A stretch of DNA of 64,000 nucleotides from an uncultured Muribaculaceae bacterium (lineage in GTDB: Bacteria > Bacteroidota > Bacteroidia > Bacteroidales > Muribaculaceae): assembly GCA_910577465.1 (NCBI GenBank), contig CAJTMM010000001.1, forward strand, positions 108,523 to 172,522. The letters are read 5' to 3'. Numbering within the stretch: the first letter of the stretch is position 1; each line of letters opens with the position of its first letter. The translations under genes were made by a program, and so were the position numbers. The notes under the pieces were generated by a model, which worked only from the letters and a program-made list of their open reading frames with translations, searched no databases and was not told the DNA's origin. Positions 1 to 9,137 of the stretch are shown here, piece by piece.

Positions 1-2
1 AA

Positions 3-821
3 TCAGAAAACTCCGATTTAAAAATTTCTATTTTAAATTTGACTCAGAACCAAGGTATAAGCTCCGCACGAAATCATGGGCTAAAAATTGCCAGAGGAAA
101 ATATATATACTTTCTTGACAGTGATGACGACATAACGTCGGATTGTTTTGATATATTGAGTAAAAAAGCATTTGAATACCCTTATGATGTAGTTATTGGT
201 GAGAATTTCATAATTTCAGATAATTCTCAAAAAAAGGTTGCATTAAAAATAAAATCGCAAACAATCGAAAATAATGATTGTATCAATTCTTACTGCCGCA
301 GAGAATGGTACAATCAAGTCTGGAATAAACTATACCGTCTCGACTTCTTAAAATCTCATGATTTGAAATTTGCATCCGGCCATATCCTTGAAGATGAATT
401 ATGGAGCTTCCAAATAGCCGCATTGGCTAAAAAAATAAGTTTTGTAAAGAAATGCACCTATAACTATTATATCCGGCCAAAATCTATAATTTCGACAATC
501 AAAGGCAATAGCCATAGATGGTTTGCATTTCTCAAAATAAACAAATTAATCCGAGACGAAATTTTAAAATACAATCTCGCGATTAATCCATATGTCGGCA
601 AATATTTCTTAGAGAACCTTCTTGTCACCATCACCGGATTTCATAGTTGCAACGCCTTAAATTCTGAATTGCTAAACGATATTGTCCGACTAAATATAAT
701 GTCTCCATACAAACTATTCAAACAGAATCAATTATCCATAAAAGAATGCATTGCATACTCATTTCTCAACTTACCTCCAGTCCTATCTCATTGCTGGTAT
801 AAACTTTTACCTCATAAATAA
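3..821 (+). CDS. Glycosyltransferase family 2 (5' end outside window)
   Basis: Partial GT-A fold glycosyltransferase that adds a sugar to the growing lipid-linked repeat unit on the cytoplasmic face of the membrane. The reading frame is open to the left edge of the window, and the first visible residues (ISILNLTQNQGISSARNHG) belong to the middle of a GT2 domain, so the TTG at 39 is not a real start. The nucleotide-sugar binding acidic motif FLDSDDD follows, and a later EDELW is typical of the catalytic-base region. The stop overlaps the next start by one base (TAATG), so the two are translationally coupled. Donor and acceptor cannot be read from sequence. Confidence 0.9.
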   Translation, partial: SENSDLKISILNLTQNQGISSARNHGLKIARGKYIYFLDSDDDITSDCFDILSKKAFEYPYDVVIGENFIISDNSQKKVALKIKSQTIENNDCINSYCRREWYNQVWNKLYRLDFLKSHDLKFASGHILEDELWSFQIAALAKKISFVKKCTYNYYIRPKSIISTIKGNSHRWFAFLKINKLIRDEILKYNLAINPYVGKYFLENLLVTITGFHSCNALNSELLNDIVRLNIMSPYKLFKQNQLSIKECIAYSFLNLPPVLSHCWYKLLPHK

Positions 822-1921
822 TGAAATCGGTTGTATTCGTAATATGTACAATGAATGTCGGTGGCGTTGAGAAAGCCCTGTTAGGAGTTGTAAAGCAATA
901 CCTATCTCAAGGGTGGGAAGTACATGTGGCTATGTTGACAATAGGTGGTGGCTTTCTTCAATATCTACCCAAAGAGGTTTGCATCCACCAAATCAAAGGT
1001 TTTCAGGAGATACGCTCGATTATACATAATCCTCTTCGCCCTGCAATATCAAAAGCGCTTAAAACATTACGATTATTGGATGCCGTTAAATTAGGCTGTT
1101 TCTACTCGCTTCAGAAACTTTGCAATACATCAAAACACCTGTACGCCCACGCATTTAAAAAAGTGCCATTTTTATCAGAACAGATATTTGATTTGGCTGT
1201 TGCTTTTGCCGGACCTGATTCTTTTATTGACACATACGTTTCGTCTCGAATAAGAGCCAATGAAAAATGGGGATGGATACACTTTGATATAACTAAATTT
1301 GGCATTGACTCTGGAATCATAAGATCAGCTTATTGCAACTTCTCCCGCATCAATATAGTTTCATTGGACGCCAAAGCAATTTTTGACAGGACATTCCCAA
1401 TGTTCTGTCAAAAAACGTATTATCAACCCAATATAATTGATGTAGAATCTATAACAACCTTAGCAACAGAAACTGTTGACGACTTACCTTCACATAGTGG
1501 AAAAAAAGTTATACTCACCGTCGGACGTATCTCGGCTGAAAAAGGACAGTTCCGAGCTTTAAAAGCTATAAAAAAACTTGTCCAATCAGGAGTTAATGAT
1601 ATCCAATGGTGGTTAGTTGGCGATGGTACAGATTTTGACAGATGCAAAAAATACACAATTGAAAATCGGTTAGAAAACACCGTGAAATTTTTAGGAGCAA
1701 AGCCTAATCCATACCCATATATGGTCAATTGTGACATATATTTACAGCCATCTGAACATGAAGGGTTCTGTATCACATTAGCCGAAGCCAAACTTTTTAA
1801 AAAGCCGATAATTGCAACAGAATTTACCGGAGCAAAGGAACAGTTGACAAAATATTATCCACACATAATAGTTCCACACGACTCATCAAAAATTGCAGAT
1901 GCAATTATCACCCTACTCTAA
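821..1921 (+). CDS. Glycosyltransferase family 4
   Basis: GT-B fold retaining glycosyltransferase of 366 aa for polysaccharide repeat assembly. The N-terminal MNVGGVEKALL loop is the acceptor-side signature seen in many GT4 enzymes. The C-terminal Rossmann domain shows the donor motifs VGRISAEKGQ and the EX7E-type stretch EHEGFCITLAEAK, whose two glutamates contact the nucleotide sugar. The protein ends soon after this motif, so it is slightly shorter at the C terminus than neighbouring GT4 proteins. It starts on the last base of the preceding stop codon. Composition is AT-rich like the other genes up to about 13.5 kb. The sugar is unknown. Confidence 0.92.
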   Translation: MKSVVFVICTMNVGGVEKALLGVVKQYLSQGWEVHVAMLTIGGGFLQYLPKEVCIHQIKGFQEIRSIIHNPLRPAISKALKTLRLLDAVKLGCFYSLQKLCNTSKHLYAHAFKKVPFLSEQIFDLAVAFAGPDSFIDTYVSSRIRANEKWGWIHFDITKFGIDSGIIRSAYCNFSRINIVSLDAKAIFDRTFPMFCQKTYYQPNIIDVESITTLATETVDDLPSHSGKKVILTVGRISAEKGQFRALKAIKKLVQSGVNDIQWWLVGDGTDFDRCKKYTIENRLENTVKFLGAKPNPYPYMVNCDIYLQPSEHEGFCITLAEAKLFKKPIIATEFTGAKEQLTKYYPHIIVPHDSSKIADAIITLL

Positions 1922-1930
1922 ATTTCACTT

Positions 1931-2938
1931 ATGTCCGGTAAACGAATTGACTATATTGACTACTTGAAAGGATTAAGTATCATTTGGGTTGTATGGTACC
2001 ATACCGTACAACCTTGGTTTGTGGATTTCAGTTTCCGCATGCCTTTATTCTTTCTCGCGTCCGGAATCTTTTTTAAAGTTGCAGATATAAAGACTTATGT
2101 CCGGAAGAAGACCAACCAATTGATTGTTCCATTCATATTCTTCACCATCATTTACTATGTATATCTTATTGTTCAATACTATCTGGCTAAAGGCAGCTTA
2201 ATAGACTTTGACTTTGGATGCATTTGGGGCGTTTTCGCACTTCATTCTGGCACCGAATCTTTTACAGTAAATCCACCACTGTGGTTTATATGCGCATTGT
2301 TATGTCAACAAATCCTTACTTGGATATTAGTAAAAACATTACGCCAAAGATGGCTTATCTCATTAGCCGCCATTACAATAAGTTCAATAGGGTGTCTGTA
2401 TATCCAGCAATTATCCACATTGTTTATGTTCGGACGTTCTTTACCATATCTCGTCTATTACATATTTGGACATCTCTATGGGAAAGATCTCTTAAAAATA
2501 ATTGAATCAAAGTCAACTAAGTCCTATTCACCGCTCATAGGAGCAACAGTTGTGTATGCGCTGTCAATAACACTTAAATATACAACACAAATTAATGAAC
2601 CATTGTTGACATATTTCGAAACGTTCGGGCTAATCATAATACTTATTTATCTTTTTAAAGGAATCCATTACTTCCGTATAGCATATCCATTTTGGTTTTA
2701 TGGACGAAATTCATACATAGTTCTTGGTGTGCATGAAATCTACCAAACAATATTTCTGATTATGTTCACTCACCTATATGGCGAGATTAATATCTTGATA
2801 GGCATGCTCCAAACCGGATTGACCTTACTTCTACTTTGGCCGACAATTAATCTCCTAAACAAGCATTTACCCATGCTTGTAGGGAAAGCCGAAATAATAA
2901 ACTTCTCAGTAATAAAAACAAAGCTATGTCATTCTTAG
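1931..2938 (+). CDS. Acyltransferase family 3 membrane protein (O-acetylase-like)
   Basis: Integral membrane acyltransferase of 335 aa, probably moving an acetyl or other acyl group to a hydroxyl of the polysaccharide. The start RIDYIDYLKGLSIIWVVWYH carries the conserved histidine at the end of the first membrane segment, and FRMPLFFLASGIFF is the second family signature. Roughly ten hydrophobic segments follow, as usual for acyltransferase 3 proteins. It lies nine bases after the preceding stop, inside the glycosyltransferase operon. It is one of three such genes in this locus (also at 5316 and 12436), which suggests a polymer modified at several positions. The acyl group is inferred only from the family. 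Confidence 0.9.
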   Translation: MSGKRIDYIDYLKGLSIIWVVWYHTVQPWFVDFSFRMPLFFLASGIFFKVADIKTYVRKKTNQLIVPFIFFTIIYYVYLIVQYYLAKGSLIDFDFGCIWGVFALHSGTESFTVNPPLWFICALLCQQILTWILVKTLRQRWLISLAAITISSIGCLYIQQLSTLFMFGRSLPYLVYYIFGHLYGKDLLKIIESKSTKSYSPLIGATVVYALSITLKYTTQINEPLLTYFETFGLIIILIYLFKGIHYFRIAYPFWFYGRNSYIVLGVHEIYQTIFLIMFTHLYGEINILIGMLQTGLTLLLLWPTINLLNKHLPMLVGKAEIINFSVIKTKLCHS

Positions 2939-2965
2939 CTTCCGAAATTACCAATTGACATTCGC

Positions 2966-4102
2966 ATGGCAAAACCTAAGATTTTGTTTTTAGTTGAATC
3001 ACTGAATGTTGGGGGCGCAGAAAAAGCCTTAATATCATTACTGAACTTATTGGATTATTCACAATTCGACATTTCACTAATGTTGATATCTGAATCAGGA
3101 ACTTTTCTTAACGACATTAGCAATCTAAAGCACTTAAAACGAAAATCAATCATCAAGCCAACTCACAACAAACTTCAACAAGTTATAAACTCTCTGAAAA
3201 TCAAAGCCGTTTACAAATGGTTACCAACCAATTGGATTGGCAATTATTTATGTAATGGATACGACACAGTCATAGCTTTCTGTGAAGGATATCTAACAAA
3301 ATGGGTAGCGGCGGCATCTATAGATTGCAAAAAGATAGCGTGGGTGCACACCGATATGGTAACAAATGATTGGCCCGTAAAAACCGGCATTTTCGCATCT
3401 TCTACACAGGAAATGGCTGCTTACCATAAATTTAGTAATGTTATTGCAGTTTCTGAAAATGTGGCACAAGGCCTACGAAACATTTTCAATCTAGAGAATG
3501 TCTTTACGATTTATAATATTATTGATCCAGACATTATCAAGAAATCGCTAACCCCACATACATTAACCCCTAAAAATAGACTCAATCTTGTTTCTGTTGG
3601 ACGACTCGAACCAATCAAAGGCTATCACAATCTCATAGAATCTTTAAATATATTAGTTAACAACAAGAAATTAGATATTTCTCTTTGTCTCGTAGGCGAT
3701 GGAAAGCAACGAAATGAATTAGAGAACGCTGTTGACAAATACGCCCTAAGAGAATACGTACATTTTGCCGGAAGCCAATCCAATCCATACCCTTATATTG
3801 CAGCGGCTGACGCATATATCTGCACATCACTTAAAGAAGGGTTTAACATCGCTATTCTTGAAGCTATGACTTTGGGAAAGCCAATAATAGCAACTAATAG
3901 TGCAGGACCGGAAGAAATACTAAACAAAGGGGAATATGGCATTCTTATAGAAAATGGTATTTCAGAAATCGTTGACGCAATAACTAATATTTATATGAAT
4001 CCCGAGGTTCTCAAGCATCTTTCAAACCATTCCATTCAAAGGAGTAAAACATTTGGGACCGAGAATCAATTGAGAAAATTCACGAGCATTATCGATAACT
4101 AA
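2966..4102 (+). CDS. Glycosyltransferase family 4
   Basis: GT-B fold glycosyltransferase, 378 aa. LVESLNVGGAEKALISLLN is the glycine-rich N-terminal loop, VGRLEPIKGYHNL the linker into the donor domain, and LKEGFNIAILEAMTLGKPII the EX7E donor site; GPEEIL follows as in most GT4 enzymes. The protein resembles the GT4 proteins at 821 and 4106 in its opening and in the NPYPYI motif before the donor site, so the three may be paralogues formed by duplication. It uses AT-rich codons. It follows the acyltransferase by 27 bases and is followed by another GT4 after 3 bases. Confidence 0.92.
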   Translation: MAKPKILFLVESLNVGGAEKALISLLNLLDYSQFDISLMLISESGTFLNDISNLKHLKRKSIIKPTHNKLQQVINSLKIKAVYKWLPTNWIGNYLCNGYDTVIAFCEGYLTKWVAAASIDCKKIAWVHTDMVTNDWPVKTGIFASSTQEMAAYHKFSNVIAVSENVAQGLRNIFNLENVFTIYNIIDPDIIKKSLTPHTLTPKNRLNLVSVGRLEPIKGYHNLIESLNILVNNKKLDISLCLVGDGKQRNELENAVDKYALREYVHFAGSQSNPYPYIAAADAYICTSLKEGFNIAILEAMTLGKPIIATNSAGPEEILNKGEYGILIENGISEIVDAITNIYMNPEVLKHLSNHSIQRSKTFGTENQLRKFTSIIDN

Positions 4103-4105
4103 CTG

Positions 4106-5302
4106 ATGAAACCGCGGATTATCATATTAATACACTACATGGAACTTGGTGGTGCCGAGATGGCTCTCATAGGACTTCTCAATGCACTTTCACCTGAGAA
4201 AGTAAACGTTGATTTATTCATATACAGCCATCAAGGACCACTGATGAAATTCATTCCAAAATGGGTCAACATAATTCCTGAAATCAAAAGTTATTCCATG
4301 ATTGAACGTCCCATGATTGAAGCTCTTCGGTGTGGCTCATTAGGAGTCGTTTCCAGACGATTAATGGCGAAATATGCACATCATAAATATGTTAAGAATA
4401 CCCCTATATCCGGTGACGATAGTTCTGCACTCCAATTTGTCGCCGATTGCGTGACTCCTATTCTTCCAACTATAAACCCATCCGTGACTTACGACCTATG
4501 TATCAGCTTCCTCACACCACACAATATAGGTCGAGACAAAGTCAAGGCTCATAAACGCATAGCTTGGATTCACACCGATTATTCCATTGTAAACGTCAAC
4601 GCAGAAAAGGAACTACCCGTGTGGCAAGCCTACAATCATATTGCATCAATATCTCCCGACGTCACCCGCTCATTCTTGAGAACATTCCCGACCCTCAAAC
4701 ATAAGATCATAGAAATCGAAAACATACTATCCCCAGATTTTGTACGGACACGGGCGGAAGAGTTTGACGCATCATCTGAAGTCAAAGGCCCAACAAAACT
4801 TCTGTCAATCGGACGTTACTGTACAGCTAAAAACTACGACAACCTGCCCGATATATGCCGGCGTATAATTAAAGCCGGCTTTCCAGACCTCAAATGGTAT
4901 ATCATAGGCTACGGTGGAGATGAAATGCTGATACGCACCAAAATAGAAGAATCGGGTATGCAAAATCATGTGATTTTGCTTGGCAAACGCGATAATCCAT
5001 ATCCATACATTAAAGCCTGCGACATCTACGTCCAGCCGTCTCGTTATGAAGGCAAATCCATAACTGTGCGTGAAGCCCAAATGCTATGCAAACCGGTAGT
5101 AGTCACAAATTATCCAACAGCCAAAAGTCAGGTAACGGATGGCATAGACGGATGCATAGTCCCCCTCGACAATCAAGGTTGCGCTGACGGCATAATAAGA
5201 TTCATCCGCGACAACAATCTGCGACAGCAAATCACAGCCAACCTGCAAACACGCGACTACGGCAGCATCTCCGAAGTCGAGAAAATATATCAATTAATAT
5301 AA
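4106..5302 (+). CDS. Glycosyltransferase family 4
   Basis: GT-B fold glycosyltransferase, 398 aa. Family signs are the N-terminal MELGGAEMALIGLL loop, SIGRYCTAKNYDNL at the domain junction, and RYEGKSITVREAQMLCKPVV, in which the usual EX7E pair is conserved (E of YEG and E of REAQ). NPYPYIKACDIYVQPS is shared with the GT4 proteins at 821 and 2966. Its third position is less AT-rich than its direct neighbours, so it may have a different history from the genes around it. Three bases separate it from the previous stop, which points to coupled translation. Donor sugar unknown. Confidence 0.92.
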   Translation: MKPRIIILIHYMELGGAEMALIGLLNALSPEKVNVDLFIYSHQGPLMKFIPKWVNIIPEIKSYSMIERPMIEALRCGSLGVVSRRLMAKYAHHKYVKNTPISGDDSSALQFVADCVTPILPTINPSVTYDLCISFLTPHNIGRDKVKAHKRIAWIHTDYSIVNVNAEKELPVWQAYNHIASISPDVTRSFLRTFPTLKHKIIEIENILSPDFVRTRAEEFDASSEVKGPTKLLSIGRYCTAKNYDNLPDICRRIIKAGFPDLKWYIIGYGGDEMLIRTKIEESGMQNHVILLGKRDNPYPYIKACDIYVQPSRYEGKSITVREAQMLCKPVVVTNYPTAKSQVTDGIDGCIVPLDNQGCADGIIRFIRDNNLRQQITANLQTRDYGSISEVEKIYQLI

Positions 5303-5315
5303 TCAGAACGTCACA

Positions 5316-6359
5316 ATGCAACCCGTAATATCAAGACCCCAACCTCGACTTGATTACATAGACAATCTTAGAGTATTGGCTTGCTTTCTTGTTCTACTGA
5401 CACACTCCTCTATGCCTGCGTCCAATCCCGAGACAGAAGGCTCATGGCTATTTGCCCTATCTTTTATAGGCAGCCCATCCTCAGAGCTATTCTTAGCATT
5501 ATCTGGAACAGTTCTATTACCGGTTAAAACTGGATTTGCAAAATTTTACCGACGCCGTTTTATTAAATTGATACCGCCGTTAGTCATTTGGTCAATCTTA
5601 GGTGTGCTACTATACACTCAAACTCACGATTTACCATGGAGTCAAGCACTCCAACGTATAGTACATATACCTGTACAACCTGCAATAGGAGTTTATTGGT
5701 TTGTTTATGCCATGGTTGGACTATACTTATTGGCTCCATACATCTCACCTTGGTTAAAAAACGCATCAAAACTACAGATAGAATGGTTTCTCTCACTATG
5801 GTTAATTAACATGACCCTACCAATAATTAATTATTTAATCCCAACATTCTCTACCAATTTTATCACGAACGGCAATTATTATTGGGAATTATGCTATTTT
5901 GGCGGATTTCTTGGATATTGGCTTATGGGTTACTATCTTAATAGATATCCTATTAAAGTGGGATGCAATTTTAAATTTACTATATTACTCATACTGACTA
6001 TTAGCTATCCGATAATGATTCTCTGTCTTAAAACAAATGGACATGATGTAACAATATTGACAGATAACCTGCAACTCGGTAGTGCCGTATTAGTAGCAGC
6101 ATTGTACACACTGCTCCAGAACATCCGATTGTCAGCACAAATACAAAAATCGATCACAGGCATAGCCAAATATTCATTTGGAATTTATTTGACACACATC
6201 TACATAGCTCGTGAAATGTTTTGGGGATTATTTGATGGTAGCTCAATTCATATATTTCCAAGAACATTCTTAATCGCTTTGCTGACATTAGCCACAGGCT
6301 ATTTCCTGACAAGATTACTATCAATTATACCAAATGGCAAATATATCACCGGGGCATAA
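5316..6359 (+). CDS. Acyltransferase family 3 membrane protein
   Basis: Second membrane O-acyltransferase of the locus, 347 aa. LDYIDNLRVLACFLVLLTHSS includes the conserved histidine of the family, and FRRRFIKLIPPLVIW is the basic loop that follows the second membrane segment. About ten hydrophobic helices are visible to the C terminus (LIALLTLATGYFLTRLL). The family acylates extracellular polysaccharides, lipids or antibiotics; here the glycosyltransferase context argues for the surface polymer. It is more distant from the copies at 1931 and 12436 than those are from each other, since it lacks the FRMPLFF signature. AT-rich, in operon with both neighbours. Confidence 0.9.
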   Translation: MQPVISRPQPRLDYIDNLRVLACFLVLLTHSSMPASNPETEGSWLFALSFIGSPSSELFLALSGTVLLPVKTGFAKFYRRRFIKLIPPLVIWSILGVLLYTQTHDLPWSQALQRIVHIPVQPAIGVYWFVYAMVGLYLLAPYISPWLKNASKLQIEWFLSLWLINMTLPIINYLIPTFSTNFITNGNYYWELCYFGGFLGYWLMGYYLNRYPIKVGCNFKFTILLILTISYPIMILCLKTNGHDVTILTDNLQLGSAVLVAALYTLLQNIRLSAQIQKSITGIAKYSFGIYLTHIYIAREMFWGLFDGSSIHIFPRTFLIALLTLATGYFLTRLLSIIPNGKYITGA

Positions 6360-6373
6360 TCCGATTTTTAATT

Positions 6374-7114
6374 ATGAACATACCCAAAAAAATTCATTAC
6401 TGCTGGTTCGGGCGTAATCCTCTCCCCCTTTCAGCACAAAAATGTATTACCTCTTGGCGTAAATTTTTCCCGGACCACGAGATTATTGAGTGGAATGAGG
6501 ACAATTTCGATGTCAACTCTATCCCCTACACAGCACAAGCTTACGAAGCCAAGAAGTACGCCTTCGTTAGCGACTACGCCCGTTTCAAAATACTCTACGA
6601 GCATGGAGGTATATATTTTGACACCGACGTAGAGGTTATAAAACCATTCGACGATATTCTCTCTAATGGCTCATTCATGGGAGTGGAAGTCGAACCCTCA
6701 AAAAACGCACCCATTGCCGTTGCGGCCGGGCTTGGTATAGGAGCGGAAGCCGGAAATCCGATATACGCTGAAATCATAACCTTTTATTCCACCCTTAATT
6801 TCTATCTTCCCGACGGAAACATCAATCCTTATGCGGTAGTTCGTATTACCACTGACTTTTTACTACGCCATGGATTAAAACAAATTTCTGGCATACAAAC
6901 GGTAGATAACATTATCATATATCCATCTGATTACTTCAATCCGCTTGACGATGCCACTGGACGTTTAAAAAAAACATCCAATACACATTCCATACATTGG
7001 TATTCAAAAACATGGATGGAAATCAATCCTTGGCGTCAAAAAATCTCTCGACTTATACATCGTATTTTTGGCACTGGATTCTCTTCGAGAGTCAGACGCA
7101 TGCTTAATATATGA
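6374..7114 (+). CDS. Glycosyltransferase family 32 / capsular polysaccharide synthesis type
   Basis: Small GT-A glycosyltransferase of the 'DXD sugar-binding' (GT32, OCH1-like) family, 246 aa. Diagnostic pieces are IPKKIHYCWFGRNPLP at the N terminus, AKKYAFVSDYARFKILYEHG around residues 59-78 and the metal-binding DTD at 83-85 in YFDTDVEVI. The late IHWYSKTW is the usual C-terminal signature of bacterial capsule GT32 enzymes. Members transfer mannose, galactose or GlcNAc, so the donor is open. The stop codon overlaps the start of the polymerase gene (ATGA). A run of eight A at about 6966 lies inside the gene but does not break the frame. Confidence 0.92.
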   Translation: MNIPKKIHYCWFGRNPLPLSAQKCITSWRKFFPDHEIIEWNEDNFDVNSIPYTAQAYEAKKYAFVSDYARFKILYEHGGIYFDTDVEVIKPFDDILSNGSFMGVEVEPSKNAPIAVAAGLGIGAEAGNPIYAEIITFYSTLNFYLPDGNINPYAVVRITTDFLLRHGLKQISGIQTVDNIIIYPSDYFNPLDDATGRLKKTSNTHSIHWYSKTWMEINPWRQKISRLIHRIFGTGFSSRVRRMLNI

Positions 7115-8214
7115 TTCCTGCAATCCTATACAAATCCGTATACATCAATATAGTGTTAATTCTGACACTATGCTACATCCTGTCTCTAAAACAACAGACG
7201 GACAAGCAGATTCTTAAGGGTACAACCGACTATCTCCCGGCATTTATACTAAGCATCATTGTGGCATTTTACATGGGATTACGCCCGGTTTCAATGGCCT
7301 TTGGAGATACAGTAGTATACAATCGTATATACCTGATGAATGATGCAATGTTCAGAAGCCAATTTCATGAAGGAGAAGAGCTTTTTGGATGGATTATGGA
7401 AACTTGCAGGCCAATAATGGATATCAAAGGATTTTTCCTGCTGATAGATATCAGCTATCTGGGATTTATGTTCTGGGGATGCAAACGTCTGATGCCAAAC
7501 AATACAATGGCTGCTGTATTGTTTAATATAGCATCATTTTCATTTTTCACTTTCGGAACAAACGGTATTCGCAACGGTCTTGCCTGCAGTATAGTGATAT
7601 TGGGATTTGCCTTTATGGCAACAGACAAAAAGTCTCCGATCAAAGGACTTTTAATATGCCTTATAGCAAGCATGTTACACAAATCCGTGGCACTACCTAC
7701 GGCCATGTCCATAGTCTCAATATACATTATTAAGGATTTCCGCCATGCCTACTTATTTTGGATTTTATCAATCGCTATAAGTCTCGTTTTTGGTAATTCA
7801 GTGGCAAATCTGTTTGCCACCATGGGATTTGACGACCGAATGACTGAATACCTCAACAACTCCGAATATAATCATCAATTCTCTTCTACAGGCTTTCGTT
7901 GGGATTTCCTATTGTATAGTGCCATGCCCATTGTCTTAGGTTATTACATTGTTATCAAACGCGGAATACGTAACCGTACATACGAGTTTTTACTTAACAC
8001 TTATGTATTAAGCAACTCTTTTTGGGTTATGGTAATACGTGCCGCATTCTCCAATCGTTTTGCTTATCTTTCATGGTTTCTTTATCCGATTGTAATTGCA
8101 TATCCCTTACTAAAATTACCTATCTGGAAAGAGAATCAAGGCAAACGTTTGAAACAAATTATGCTTGCTAACGTAGGATTCACCTACATAATGTGGCTTC
8201 TTGGCAAATTATAA
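7111..8214 (+). CDS. EpsG/Wzy-like polysaccharide polymerase
   Basis: Polytopic membrane protein of 367 aa with about ten to twelve hydrophobic segments and an EpsG-family profile: YNRIYLMNDAMF after the second helices, GEELFGWIMETC, and FFTFGTNGIRNGLACSIVILGFAF, which matches the FxxxxxNxxRQ/NxxA motif of Wzy/EpsG polymerases. The arginine-rich stretch DRMTEYLNNSEY in the later periplasmic loop is also family-like. It is the only polymerase candidate in the locus, so it probably links repeat units at the outer face of the inner membrane. It overlaps the upstream GT32 gene by four bases. Its assignment to EpsG is by pattern and not by alignment. Confidence 0.88.
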   Translation: MIPAILYKSVYINIVLILTLCYILSLKQQTDKQILKGTTDYLPAFILSIIVAFYMGLRPVSMAFGDTVVYNRIYLMNDAMFRSQFHEGEELFGWIMETCRPIMDIKGFFLLIDISYLGFMFWGCKRLMPNNTMAAVLFNIASFSFFTFGTNGIRNGLACSIVILGFAFMATDKKSPIKGLLICLIASMLHKSVALPTAMSIVSIYIIKDFRHAYLFWILSIAISLVFGNSVANLFATMGFDDRMTEYLNNSEYNHQFSSTGFRWDFLLYSAMPIVLGYYIVIKRGIRNRTYEFLLNTYVLSNSFWVMVIRAAFSNRFAYLSWFLYPIVIAYPLLKLPIWKENQGKRLKQIMLANVGFTYIMWLLGKL

Positions 8215-8230
8215 TACGGCTTCATCAAAA

Positions 8231-9133
8231 ATGAAAACGCTCACTATATTTACACCGGCCTACAACCGCGCCCACACAATCGGCCGGACATACGAAAGTC
8301 TCCTTCGCCAAACCTGTAAAGATTTTGAATGGCTCATAATTGACGACGGCTCTACTGACAATACCGAATATATCGTAAAAGGCTGGATAGCGGAAAATAA
8401 AATATCCATACGTTATATTCGCCAACAGAATCAAGGTATGCATGGAGCCCATAACACAGCTTACGACAATATCCGCACACCTTTGAATACCTGCATAGAT
8501 TCCGATGACTACATGCCAGACAATGCTGTAGAAAAGATTCTAACATTTTGGAACAAAAATGGTAGCGACCACTACGCCGGTATCATAGGTCTCGATTGCA
8601 CCTCCGATGGTAATATAATCGGCACGAAATTTCCCGAAAATTTATCGGGAACCACATTGCAAGAATTCTATGCACATGGTGGATCCGGAGATAAAAAGAT
8701 GGTTTATCGCACCGACATAATCAATAAATACCCTCGATATCCAATTTTCAACGGTGAAAAATATGTTGGACTCGCATACAAATACATGCTGATAGACCAA
8801 GACTACAAACTGCTTACTTTAAACGAGCCTTTGGTGGTGGTAGAATACCAACCCGACGGTTCAAGCTACAATATGTACAACCAATACTGGCGTAATCCAC
8901 GAGGATTCTCTTTTTTCCGCAGAACCGAGATGATTTGCGCACCAACATTGAGACGTCAGTTCATATCTTGCATCCATTATGTCGCAAGCTCTATTATATC
9001 ACGTAACAAAGCTTTCATAAACGAATCGCCTAAGAAAGCACTCACCATACTCGCAATCCCATTTGGAATTATATGGTATTTGAGAATACGTGCCAAAATA
9101 CAATCTAACGCCAAAATGAATTTCCATTCTTAA
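8231..9133 (+). CDS. Glycosyltransferase family 2
   Basis: GT-A fold glycosyltransferase, 300 aa from the chosen start. FTPAYNRAHTIGRTYESLLR and EWLIIDDGSTDNTE form the nucleotide-binding half; DSDDYMPDNAVE carries the DXD-type metal site; DQDYKLL lies near the catalytic base. The ATG at 8231 is taken as start because the protein then begins MKTLTIFTPAYNR, as usual for GT2; an in-frame TTG at 8201 would give ten extra residues with no family match and would overlap the upstream gene. A C-terminal hydrophobic segment (LTILAIPFGIIWYLR) may anchor it to the membrane. Donor unknown. Confidence 0.92.
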   Translation: MKTLTIFTPAYNRAHTIGRTYESLLRQTCKDFEWLIIDDGSTDNTEYIVKGWIAENKISIRYIRQQNQGMHGAHNTAYDNIRTPLNTCIDSDDYMPDNAVEKILTFWNKNGSDHYAGIIGLDCTSDGNIIGTKFPENLSGTTLQEFYAHGGSGDKKMVYRTDIINKYPRYPIFNGEKYVGLAYKYMLIDQDYKLLTLNEPLVVVEYQPDGSSYNMYNQYWRNPRGFSFFRRTEMICAPTLRRQFISCIHYVASSIISRNKAFINESPKKALTILAIPFGIIWYLRIRAKIQSNAKMNFHS

Positions 9134-9137
9134 ACAC

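Noticed and set aside
6966..6973. A8 run in the GT32 gene as a second phase-variation site
   Set aside because: The frame is intact across it and poly-A is common in this AT-rich region.
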